A DNA stretch of 64,000 nucleotides from Hypomyces perniciosus (taxonomy: Eukaryota > Ascomycota > Sordariomycetes > Hypocreales > Hypocreaceae), in assembly GCA_008477525.1 (NCBI GenBank), contig SPDT01000006.1, positions 2,755,501 through 2,819,500 on the forward strand, given 5' to 3'. Shown here one piece after another: positions 1-10,159 of the stretch. Position 1 is the first letter of the stretch; each line of letters begins with the position of its first letter. A program made the translations under genes and the position numbers. The notes below the pieces were generated by a model. The model worked only from the letters and a program-made list of their open reading frames with translations. It did not search any database and was not told the DNA's origin.

Positions 1-51
1 GGTTCTGGTGCTGCCCTCTTCGGTGTAGTCGCTGCCATTTTGGCTTTGTAA
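1..51 (+). CDS. C-terminal end of a GPI-anchored-type surface protein (partial)
   Basis: The window opens inside an open frame that ends GSGAALFGVVAAILAL and a TAA at 49-51. A short Gly/Ala/Val/Leu hydrophobic tail ending directly at the stop, after small residues, is the pattern of a GPI-attachment signal on fungal cell-wall or secreted proteins. Only 16 residues are visible, so the family cannot be named. A C-terminal transmembrane segment is the alternative. Confidence 0.5.
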   Translation, partial: GSGAALFGVVAAILAL

Positions 52-2965
52 ATTCCGTCGTTTCTGAGTTGGGTTATGGTCAGAGGGAAATTGGGGCTTG
101 GATTTAATGATGGGTTGTGTATCATAAGATAGTATATGCGACCATGAACGTTTGGATTGGACATTATGGACCTTGCGGACAAAATAATACCTCTGTTCAT
201 GATCGATTCGCTTGACCAAGTTCCAGTGTGATGCTGTTAAACCGGCGTACTAGGTTTTAGACACGAAGCTTCGAAACTCGGACATATTATACCCTCCCAG
301 CTTTCATGACTTCGCTCGTCATTTTGCGCCAATACCTAATCTGTAACCACAAGGACTGACAACATCAAAGTACCTTGACCCAGAGGATCAAGGTTGTATC
401 GAATTGACACTTCAACTTTGCTATTCAACCTCCTAAGCCAACGACTTCCAGCGACTGAATCAGCACTGGAGGGCTATCTGGATATGATGGCGCTGGCTGA
501 CGAGCATCACCATTCGCCCATCGTCTTCCTGTCAAACAGGCAGCAGACGCCTGATGGGCCATATTAAGTCGTTTATGCATATAATACCGAAGAAGGTGTT
601 CGCCTCCTGCAACCACTTTGGCTGCGTATAGCATGCATATCCAACATAAGCGAGCTGCAGGAGAAGGGCAAGGCTATCCCGTGTAAACTGACAACAGCAA
701 GAAAACCATGCAAACTCTTCGCCATCAGTCCAGAATCCAAGAACAGGATATTACTAAAATTTCTTTGGACACTATGCTTTTGTTCCTCACTCAGCCCTTT
801 TGAAGTAGCGGTTTTGTATCCCCGGTGCTCTTGTCCCTTTGTCATCGGTGGGATTACACGAGCAACCATTGCCATTTCTTATCTTGCGTCGCCCACTCAT
901 CAAAGCCTTTTTTCTTCATGCGCATGCGGAACAACTCCATACGGAGTCTTTTTATTCGATTATACATACTTCATGGTTGCGTGATGGGGGGATTCGCGGG
1001 CCCAACGTCGCCCCTCTTCGCAAGGGACAACATTGGGATGGCAGAGTAGATGGAGCCCATGAGGTAAATGTTCTGTGGAAAGGAGATGATGCGGAGGCGA
1101 CGTTTGATAAACAAAGCCTTGTTTTGACAGACGCCTTGCAATGACAGGATCTGCTGGCGAGCGTTGGGGTGATAGGCAGTAAAATGTGGTCGGGGACTGA
1201 GACCACGACGGAGGTGAGACTGGCGGATCTTACACAACAGGAGGGCATCAATGTGAGTAGGAGCAGGCTGTTCTCTTGGTAAATACGGATGGGCTGGACG
1301 TGGACTGAAACGACCCAATGAGCCCAATGAGCCCAGTGTCCTCAGGGTTCTTCTGACGATGCTGGTCCCGGTGGCTATTTCTCAGGCTCTGGAACTGGTA
1401 ACTGCTGCATAAATACATGCAAGAGCAGATAATACGGACAGTATTCGGAATGAAGCGCGTATAATCTTAGAGAGACTCCTCTATATCACTCTGTTAGTTT
1501 CTAAAGGAGCCGAGAAGGCGAGGTCACAAACCAGATCTTGAGATGGTGAAGTCTAGACCAGTGTGATGAAGTAGATTATCAAGACTAAGCTGTCCCGTAT
1601 CGCAAGGTATTGCTCGTTCGAAGCGGTTCCTGATGGATGTTGGTGGCGGACGAGTCTCCAACTCCGTCAAACTCATCGCCCATAGAGCACGACATGCATG
1701 CATGAAGGCGGACCAATATCGTGGTGTGAAGGAGAGAAAGAAAAAAGTTGCAATTGAGTGCTACTGGATATGAAGAGGATATCTTCATGGAACCCCAATG
1801 CTCTTCATGCCGTCTGATTCTTTCCTTCTGTATGACATGAATTTCGTATACGCAATGCTGACAGGTAAATGGTCGGACAGAGAACCGAGTCATGTTCCAA
1901 AAGTGAAGGATTATGTACTTGCAGGCTTCCAACACGAACGAGGCTTCTGCAAATTAACAAAGCATAAGGTAGCACCGGTCCCTGGGAAGTTTGTTCTTCA
2001 GGTAACATCGCGTTCAGTTATAGGTGCCGCAGGTGGCGAGAAAGACACAATGCTATATTAGACATAAGAACAGGTGTCTCTTCGTATTTTATAATTTACT
2101 ACGGAGTACGAAGTACTACTAGCAATAGTACTATACTACTACTTCGTACTGCTCGAGGAAGATGTTGTGGCCAGGGGCAGATGCTAGGTCTTTGTCAGCA
2201 GAAATTAAACCGCGCCCGTATGAAGCTCTAGATAGGTACTCTCATGTTAGTGGGACCCATTCTTTGAACAAGTGGCATCTTTCTGTCAGCACCGTCGGAA
2301 TATGATTCCTGATAACCAAAACATAAACGCCATGGGCGCCAATTGGTGGAGACACGAAGAAACTTGAATCGTGCCTCGTCTTGGAAAGAAGCGCCATCAT
2401 AATATGCTGTATCTTGCGGTATCTAATACTGCTACTATTACTCCGTACTTGCGCACTTCGTAGATATATAGATGATATCGAGGTGAGAGCTGGCTGAGCC
2501 TTGAGCAGCCTACGTACCATCTAAGCATAACTCCGTTTCAGAAGGCCCACACCCACATGCTGTGCCGGGCGCCAAAGCCGCCGGGGAGGTTTCTCAACTG
2601 TTCCATTGGGTGGTGAGTGCTAGCAGTGGTACTCCGTAGTGACCAAACCTGGGTGCACGACATTTCACGCCGAGCGCTAAGCCAAGCTCGCTCCCCGCAG
2701 TAACTAACCCGGATAGCTTCTACGTGTCCTCAAGGCCAGCAGCTCCCAAGCTCCCGTCTCTTCTTTTACTAGACGCCACCTCTCACCACGCCTCTTCCTT
2801 TTTTTTCTTCTTCTCCAACCAAACTCTTGGACTCTCCTCGAGCGCTGGGACTGTTCTTCATTGTCATCTTTTTTCCTCCTCCTGTTCCATCCTTGAACCG
2901 TTGCGCCGTGCGCTCTGGTGTCTCTCTTTCTGCAGTGATCAACCGACCTGGTTGTTCTTCCCATC
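52..2965. other. Intergenic region with TACTCCGTA-type words and an inverted repeat
   Basis: No open frame here looks like a conserved protein and no tRNA or snRNA was recognised. Between about 2100 and 2640 the DNA carries several copies of the ACGGAGTAC/TACTCCGTA word and an 11-bp inverted repeat (2105-2115 with 2140-2150). The last 250 bases are pyrimidine-rich (T and CT tracts around 2795-2880), as expected of the core promoter and 5' UTR of the calnexin gene that starts at 2966. Confidence 0.6.
2105..2150. repeat. 11-bp perfect inverted repeat AGTACGAAGTA / TACTTCGTACT
   Basis: AGTACGAAGTA at 2105-2115 is the exact reverse complement of TACTTCGTACT at 2140-2150, leaving a 24-base loop. 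It is one member of the dispersed palindromic word family seen through the window. Confidence 0.85.
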
Positions 2966-4838
2966 ATGAAGTTCAACGCTGTCGCGGCCGCTGTGTCCGC
3001 AGCTCTCCTCGCTGGCGTCGCGCATGCCGAAGAAGAGTCCAAGGTGGCTCCGGAGCTTCCTACCTTCACCGTGAGTCTTGATCCCATGTCCTCCGGCTTG
3101 GATGAATGGAATTGCATACTGACTCAACCCGTTAGCCCACTACCTTGAAGGCGGATTTCTTGGAGCAGTTCACCGACGGCTGGGAGAAGCGATGGAAGCC
3201 TTCCCACGCCAAGAAGGCCACCGACAAGGACGAGGAAGAATGGGCCTACGTTGGTGAATGGGCTGTCGAGGAGCCCTACCAGTACAAGGGCATGGAGGGC
3301 GCCAAGGGTCTTGTCGTCAAGAACCCGGCTGCTCACCACGCCATCTCTGCCAAGTTCCCCAAGAAGATTGACAACAAGGGCAAGACCCTCGTTGTTCAAT
3401 ATGAGGTGAAGCTCCAGAGTACGTCTAGCCCGACCAATTCCCCCCAGCGCGTAGAATGGCAGAATTGTACTAACTGGCGCGATCAGAGGGTCTCGAGTGC
3501 GGCGGTGCCTACATGAAGCTCCTGCGAGACAACAAGGCTCTCCATCAGGATGAGTTCGCCAACACCACCCCTTACGTGATCATGTTCGGTCCCGACAAGT
3601 GCGGTCACACCAACAAGGTTCACTTCATCTTCAACCACAAGAACCCCAAGACTGGCGCGTATGAGGAGAAGCACCTGATTTCTCCTCCCACTGCCAAGAT
3701 TGTCAAGACCACCGAGCTTTACACTCTCATCGTTCACCCCAACAACACCTATATCATCAAGCAGAACGGCGATGAGGTCAAGACCGGCTCTCTCCTGGAG
3801 GACTTCTCCCCCGCTGTTAACCCTCCGGCGGAGATTGATGACCCCAAGGACACCAAGCCCGATGACTGGGTTGAGACCGCTCGCATCGCTGACCCCGAGG
3901 CTGTCAAGCCCGAGGACTGGGACGAGGAGGCGCCTTTTGAGATCATCGATGAGGAGGCTACTAAGCCTGAGGACTGGCTTGAGGATGAGTCCATTACCAT
4001 TCCTGACCCTGAGGCTGAGAAGCCCGAGGACTGGGATGACGAGGAGGATGGTGACTGGATCGCCCCCACCGTTCCCAACCCCAAGTGTGCTGATGCTTCT
4101 GGCTGTGGCCCCTGGTTCAAGCCCTTGAAGAAGAACCCTGACTACAAGGGCGAGTGGTCTGCGCCTCTTATTGATAACCCCGCGTACCAGGGACCCTGGG
4201 CTCCCCGCAAGATGAAGAATCCAGAATACTTTGAGGACAAGACCCCGGCCAACTTTGAGCCTATGGGTGCTGTAAGTTGACCCTTGCCAACCTGTTGTGA
4301 TTGCGGCGGTTATTGACTAGAGTTTTAGATCGGTTTCGAGATCTGGACCATGCAGAGCGACATCCAGTTTAGCAACATCTACATCGGACACTCTGTCGCC
4401 GATGCTGATAAGCTGGCTGCGGAGACATTCCACCTGAAGCACTCTGTTGAAAAGGCTCTGGTTGAGGCCGAACAGCCCAAGGTCGACGAGGAGGAGGAGG
4501 AGAAGCCCAAGTCCCCCTTGGACCTCAAGTTCCTCGATGACCCTGTCCTGTACGTCAAGGAGAAGCTTGACCTCTTCCTCACCATCGCCCAGAAGGACCC
4601 CATTGAGGCCATCAAGTTCGTGCCTGAGGTTGCTGGTGGAATCGCTGCCGCTGCCGTTTCCCTGATTGCTCTTATCGCTGCCCTGATTGGCCTGGGCTCC
4701 TCACCCGCCCCCAAGAAGGCCCCTGCCACCAAGGAGAAGGCAAAGGAGACCAAGGAGAAGGCGGCTGAGGCCACTGCCACTGGAGCCGAGAAGACTAAGG
4801 GAGAGGCTACCAAGCGGGCTACTCGCGCCCAGTCGTAG
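2966..4838 (+). CDS. Calnexin, ER membrane lectin chaperone
   Basis: Four exons, 2966-3070, 3136-3418, 3487-4271 and 4329-4838, give 560 residues. The N-terminus [21 protein letters not shown] is a clear signal peptide. The lectin domain follows ([18 protein letters not shown]). The P-domain arm has four type-1 repeats built on KP(D/E)DW and type-2 repeats such as NPDYKGEW and NPAYQGPW. A transmembrane segment lies near residue 500 ([20 protein letters not shown]), then a Lys/Glu-rich cytosolic tail. Family knowledge: calnexin binds monoglucosylated N-glycoproteins in the ER and supports folding and quality control. Intron 2 has a textbook branch site (TACTAAC). The 5' UTR is pyrimidine-rich, as in highly expressed fungal genes. 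The TM segment and lack of an ER-retrieval tetrapeptide separate it from calreticulin. Confidence 0.97.
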
Positions 4839-5629
4839 AATGTGCGTGTCTTAAAGGCAAGGTGACGGAAATTTAGGAAGGGATCAAGATTCGGCATACC
4901 AAAACCTGGAAAAGGGTGATGTTTAGGTGACTGAAAAAGAGAAAAAAATCGGAACCAATTGTTGTTACTTGCTCCCCCCGAATCACATGCCAGGTGTTAT
5001 TTTCCTGATAGTTGATTGCATTGGGCATGTGTTGATATCATGGAATTGTTGTATTTTAGGGAGTAAAAATACTCTGTATGTACTCGTATTGACACTATCA
5101 AAGTTGTTTCCCCACACAACGCAGCGAGGCTATGGCCGTATTCGGAAGGCTATCTAAAGCTATCCGGGAGATCTATCTTTTTGTAGTATGGAAGCAGCCC
5201 AATTACCCAATACGCCGACTCTGATAGGTGTACATAATTGACCCTCCTTGACCGAGACTAAAGAAATGATACCGCCATCCTTCAATTTCCATCTTGTAGT
5301 CCCGGAATCGGAGCTGAAGCTGCTGCTCTATATGCTCGGCATTGATCGGCAATGGGGGGCATCGGCTTAATGGAGGCGAATTGCGGCGTTGTACGAAGTA
5401 GTACTCCGTACTTCGTAGTAGTAGTACTAATATCTCCTCGGACTCCTCCACACTCCTCCTCCACACTTGGACCCCAGCTTGCCCGGCTAACCAGCATGCC
5501 CCGTCCGTAACCGCCCCCGACTTATAAAGCATGGTGGCGGACCACTCCGGACTCTCGTCTTGTTGAGAAGATCCCCATCAGCTCTGGCCTCAAGGCGGTA
5601 GCTGTACATACTCTCTCCTGTCCATAATC
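4839..5629. other. Intergenic region between calnexin and the dehydrogenase gene
   Basis: No gene seen. It holds the calnexin 3' UTR and the dehydrogenase promoter. A cluster of TACTCCGTA/TACTTCGTA words with a 9-bp inverted repeat sits at 5392-5417, about 210 bases upstream of the dehydrogenase start codon. Confidence 0.6.
5392..5417. repeat. 9-bp perfect inverted repeat TACGAAGTA / TACTTCGTA flanking TACTCCGTA
   Basis: TACGAAGTA (5392-5400) pairs exactly with TACTTCGTA (5409-5417). The TACTCCGTA word overlaps the right arm. It lies upstream of the dehydrogenase gene that starts at 5630. Confidence 0.85.
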
Positions 5630-7404
5630 ATGCGCCGCCTCCTCACTCGAAGCGTTTCTGCCAGCGCCAGCCGCTTGCCTGCTTCCTCGGCCGTCCCTCG
5701 CTCGTCCGTTGCCCTGTCCAAGATGGCTTCCAATGGCCACTCGTCCGTGGCGGCGAGGAGGATACATGCCACGGCCCAGCACCTGAAGCCCATGGATGCC
5801 TTGGCCTCTACTGCCGCCAGCTATCCCACGACGCATGAGAAGATCGAGAGCGTCCGTAATACTCCGTACTTTGTTGACAACAAGTTCGTTGAGTCGAAGA
5901 CGGACAAGTTCATCGACCTGCCCGACCCGGCTACCAACAACCTCGTCACTCGTGTCCCCCAGATGACGGATGAGGAGATGAAAGCGGTGGTTGACAGCGC
6001 CCAGAAGGCGTTCCAGTCATGGAAGAACACCACGGTTCTACACCGCCAGCAGATCATGTTCCGTTACGTCCAGCTGATCCGGGAGAACTGGGACCGTCTG
6101 GCTGCTAGCATCACCTTGGAGCAGGGCAAGACCTTTGCTGATGCCAGGGGCGATGTCCTGCGTGGTCTGCAGGTTGCCGAGGCAGCTATTGGCGCTCCTG
6201 AACTGCTCAAGGGCGAGGTGCTTGAGGTTGCGAAAGATATGGAGACGAGGACATACCGTGAGCCATTGGGTGTTACGGCCGCCATCTGCCCATTCAGTGA
6301 GTGCTTCGCCTACAAACACCCCCGAACAACCCGGCTAACCCATTCGTAGACTTCCCTGCCATGATTCCTCTGTGGTGCATTCCCATTGCCACCATTACTG
6401 GTAACACTCTCATCCTCAAGCCCTCAGAGCGCGACCCTGGTGCTGCCATGATCCTCGTCGAGCTTGCCCAGAAGGCTGGCTTCCCTGATGGTGTCATCAA
6501 CGTCATCCACGGTGCCCACAGGACTGTTGACTTCATTCTTGACGACCCGGCCATCAAGGCCATCAGCTTCGTTGGCGGCAACAAGGCCGGAGAGTACATC
6601 TACAGCCGCGCCTCTGCCAATGGAAAGCGTGTTCAGGCCAACCTAGGTGCCAAGAACCACGCTGCTGTTCTGCCCGATTGCAACAAGAACCACTTTATCA
6701 ACAGTGTGGTTGGTGCTGCCTTTGGCGCCGCTGGTCAGCGCTGCATGGCCCTGAGCACGCTCGTCATGGTCGGCGAGACCAAGGAGTGGCTCTCTGAGGT
6801 CGCTGAGCGGGCCAAGGAGCTCAAGGTCGATGGCGGCTTCGAGGAGGGTGCCGACCTGGGCCCTGTCATCTCGCCGCAGAGCAAGGAACGCATCGAGAAT
6901 CTGATTGCTAGCGCCGAGAATGAGGGTGCCACCATCCTGCTTGACGGCCGAGGCTACAAGCCTGCCAAGTACCCCAATGGCAACTTTGTTGGCCCTACCA
7001 TCATCTCCAACGTGACGCCCGACATGACTTGCTACAAGGAGGAGATCTTCGGCCCCGTCCTGGTCTGCCTGAACGTGGAAACCATCGACGATGCCATCGA
7101 GCTGATCAACAAGAACGAGTACGGCAACGGCGTCGCCATCTTCACCAAGTCTGGAGCCACGGCAGAAACCTTCCGACGGAACATTGAGGCCGGCCAGGTG
7201 GGCGTCAACGTGCCCATTCCCGTGCCGCTTCCCATGTTCTCCTTTACCGGCAACAAGAAGAGCATTGCGGGTGGCGGCTCCAACACGTTTTACGGAAGGC
7301 CCGGCATCAACTTTTACACGCAGCTCAAGACAGTGACGGCGTTCTGGCAGAGCGCAGATGCGGTGGCCAAGAAGGCTGCCGTGCACATGCCGACGCTGCA
7401 ATAA
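5630..7404 (+). CDS. Methylmalonate-semialdehyde dehydrogenase (CoA-acylating), mitochondrial
   Basis: Two exons, 5630-6296 and 6350-7404, encode 573 residues. The first ~55 residues are rich in Arg, Ser and Ala ([16 protein letters not shown]), a mitochondrial presequence. The rest is an ALDH6-family protein: the splice junction restores [12 protein letters not shown], and the catalytic cysteine lies in GQRCMALST. The C-terminal part has EEIFGPVL and the family-type segment [17 protein letters not shown]. Family knowledge: the enzyme converts malonate or methylmalonate semialdehyde plus CoA and NAD to acetyl-CoA or propionyl-CoA, in valine, beta-alanine and pyrimidine breakdown. The single intron is 53 nt. 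The ATG at 5630 is the first in frame and gives the presequence. The word TACTCCGTAC also occurs inside this coding region (5860-5869), where it encodes NTPY. Confidence 0.96.
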
Positions 7405-8064
7405 GTCTGTTTTAATCGCCGCGATACGGTTTTGATGATTGATATGGGCTATTGAAACGAACCTAATGTGAGGGGGGATAATTGGGTGCGACGCCTTTGC
7501 ATGTATTGTAGTTACGACACAGTGAACTAGAGCGCATAGGTTGCATATCAGAACGAAAAGGGAGGAGGCATGCCCACCTTGACTGATGAGATTTCAACCC
7601 ATCCCGATGTTGCGCCTTTTATATACTTACAATTAAACGGTTTGGCTCTTATCATGAGACCTGGCTGGTGGTATCCTGTCCTATTGTTAAGCCTTAAGAT
7701 GCCGTTCAAACGGGCTGAGATGGGCCATGGTGGTGATGCGATGTTTCACAATGACCTCTTTCCTCGGATGAGCCGGGCTATACAGGTTCCGTGAGGGAAG
7801 CCTTGGGGATTTCTTTTATTTTTATAAATAGCAGATGAATGGCCAATTGACCGTGAAATAAAAGGTAGTTGTTGAAAGTCACATGCTGCATTATCGTGGG
7901 CGGATATAAGTTGAGACGGCCTCACTTTTACATAAGGTATTCACCGCAATCGACCTCAGCAGCAGCTGCAAAGATAGAAAATACATCCACCAGTAGAAAA
8001 TCTCTTCATTATCGAGAATCCTTTATAACCGCCGATCAAAGTCTTCGAAATTATCCCTGTCGCC
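7405..8064. other. Intergenic region between dehydrogenase and F-box genes
   Basis: No gene or RNA recognised. It holds the 3' UTR of the dehydrogenase and the promoter of the F-box gene, with an A/T-rich stretch around 7810-7870. The short open frame 7570-7794 has no recognisable features. Confidence 0.55.
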
Positions 8065-9873
8065 ATGGGCCTGACAGACCTCCCATACACCCTCTTCGCC
8101 GAAATCATCACTCATCTCCCCCCCTCAGACGCCGTCCTCTGCAGACGCATCTCAAAGGACGCATGTCGAGCCCTCACGCGCAGCGACCTATCCATCAGTC
8201 TTACCCTCTCTCATTTCCCGCGCTCATTAGAAGGCCGGCAATTAAGACGGTATCTCCAAGACGATGCCCGTGAGGCTCTGGAACAAGGGGACTGGGCTGC
8301 TGTCTTTGCCGGATTGGCAAGGCGGTATTTCCACCTCGGCAACGCTACGCCATGGAGGATGCTCAAGGTGCCTGTTTTGAAAGACGAGAAGCGTCTGAGG
8401 GGCGTTACGCCTTGGAACCGGTTTTTGAGCTTGAATGGCAAGACGGCGCCGTTTCATCACTGGGATCCTGTGTGGACGTTTGCCGCCAAGGACGGTCTGC
8501 TTGTATATCCGACATCTGCGGCGGGCGACATACCGGAGTATCGAGCGAGAGATGTAGAAACGGGCCTAGAATTCAAGATCCCGTTTGAGATGGCAGGAAA
8601 AGCTGTGCGGAGAGTACGCCTCAGTTATGGCATCTTGATATTCGAGTGGCGCGAAGAAGAGCGACATCCCCTCAACGATGACGAGGCCGCGCATGACCAC
8701 TTTGCAACAGCGTACGACGTGCGCCGCACAGGGGCCTGGGACGGAATCATTCCTCGTTGTAAGGACTCTGCAAAAGCTACATCATCTTCGTGGAATTTTG
8801 AATTTCGCTCCGAATGGAAGATCAATTACCTCGGCCCGCCGTTGAGCCATCAAGACCGCTTCTTCTCCGCACACAACAGCACGCACTACGCCGTGTACAT
8901 CTGGCAACCAAATCGCTCCCCTTGGGACGAAGACGGCCCCCTGGAGCGGCTGATCATCTGGGACATCGCCACCCCATCATCCTGCCGACCCTCCCCCGGC
9001 CTCTCAGGGATACAGAAGCCAGAAGTTGGTAGTGGCGGTGCATATATCATCCGCAGCTGGACAAACGACCAACTCCGCGACTGGGGCATCCGCCAAAGCG
9101 AAACCCCCTCTCTACGTACCCTCTCTCTGGATGAGTGCACCTGGGATAGTCTCACAAACTCCCCCTGCGGACACGTTTTCCTCACAGAGGAAGAGCACCG
9201 CTGGTCCGACGGCCCGCATAGCAGCCCCAACCGCCCTCGCCTACACCACGTCAAAACAACAGGTATCCCCTTGCCAGGCTCAGGGCCGCGATGGGTAGAC
9301 GACTGCGGTGGCGGAGGGGGCGTGAATTTACGCTTCTGCTGGCGAGGACGCTGGAGACAGCGCATGACGGAGGTCGACGAGGACGAGGACGAGAAGAATG
9401 GGTGCTCCGCTGCAGCGAGGGTGTGGACTGCGTCAGAGACATGGCCTGGAAGAGCACCATGTTGGCGACACGATGATTTCCCCTATGTGACTGTCTCGGA
9501 GGTCTTTGACGCAGCGGCGGGAGTGCGAATCATCGCAAGGGACTGCTTCATGCTGGAGACACTATCAGTATACATACGGCCCAAGATTCGTGTCCAGGGC
9601 GTTGGACGTACAGGTACCAAAACGACGAGCAGAGCGTCAAGAGATGAAAGAAGTGGGAATAGCAGCCGTAGCAGCAGCAGCACTCACGGTTCCAGCTCAA
9701 AGTCTGAGGATAGGGGATACAAGGGGGCTAGGACTGAAGGACCGGATGGCCAGGAGGTGCAGTTTGCGGATGAGATGTGGCGCGAGTTGATGGGCAAAGG
9801 ATTCATATGTGGTGATGAGCGGTGGTTGGTCGGTGAGGATGAGAAAGGGGATATAACCATTTTGCATTTCTAA
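8065..9873 (+). CDS. F-box protein, fungal-specific
   Basis: A single 602-residue exon starts at an ATG with good context (CGCCATGGGC). Residues 3-45 (GLTDLPYTLFAEIITHLPPS through DACRAL) match the F-box pattern LPxxLxxEIxxxLPxxD, the module that docks to SKP1 in SCF ubiquitin ligases. The remaining ~550 residues show no repeat or domain I can name with confidence; fungal F-box proteins often have poorly conserved substrate-binding parts. A serine-rich low-complexity stretch lies near residues 525-560. No intron is needed. By inference it is a substrate adaptor, target unknown. Confidence 0.85.
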   Translation: MGLTDLPYTLFAEIITHLPPSDAVLCRRISKDACRALTRSDLSISLTLSHFPRSLEGRQLRRYLQDDAREALEQGDWAAVFAGLARRYFHLGNATPWRMLKVPVLKDEKRLRGVTPWNRFLSLNGKTAPFHHWDPVWTFAAKDGLLVYPTSAAGDIPEYRARDVETGLEFKIPFEMAGKAVRRVRLSYGILIFEWREEERHPLNDDEAAHDHFATAYDVRRTGAWDGIIPRCKDSAKATSSSWNFEFRSEWKINYLGPPLSHQDRFFSAHNSTHYAVYIWQPNRSPWDEDGPLERLIIWDIATPSSCRPSPGLSGIQKPEVGSGGAYIIRSWTNDQLRDWGIRQSETPSLRTLSLDECTWDSLTNSPCGHVFLTEEEHRWSDGPHSSPNRPRLHHVKTTGIPLPGSGPRWVDDCGGGGGVNLRFCWRGRWRQRMTEVDEDEDEKNGCSAAARVWTASETWPGRAPCWRHDDFPYVTVSEVFDAAAGVRIIARDCFMLETLSVYIRPKIRVQGVGRTGTKTTSRASRDERSGNSSRSSSSTHGSSSKSEDRGYKGARTEGPDGQEVQFADEMWRELMGKGFICGDERWLVGEDEKGDITILHF

Positions 9874-10159
9874 GGATGCGCAGACACGAACGAGTATACG
9901 TATAGATGAGTAAATGGTCACATGTACAAACAAGTTCATCTATGATGCTATACTTCATGTACTCATTGCTATCATAACCAGGCCGTTTCCATTAAATGCC
10001 CACTTTTGGTTTACATTCATACAAGGACGTCCAGATGCTTTACCCTATCCTATAAATAAAGAAACAAAAAACCACCAACGATAAGTGCACGCAGAACGAC
10101 AAGATCGAGTGATAGTCCCGTAATTCCCTTTTCCACCACTTAAATAAGCAAGATAATTG

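Noticed and set aside
6643..7401. 252-codon open frame on the minus strand
   Set aside because: It lies wholly opposite the methylmalonate-semialdehyde dehydrogenase exon and shows no family motif. It is a shadow caused by the codon bias of the real gene.
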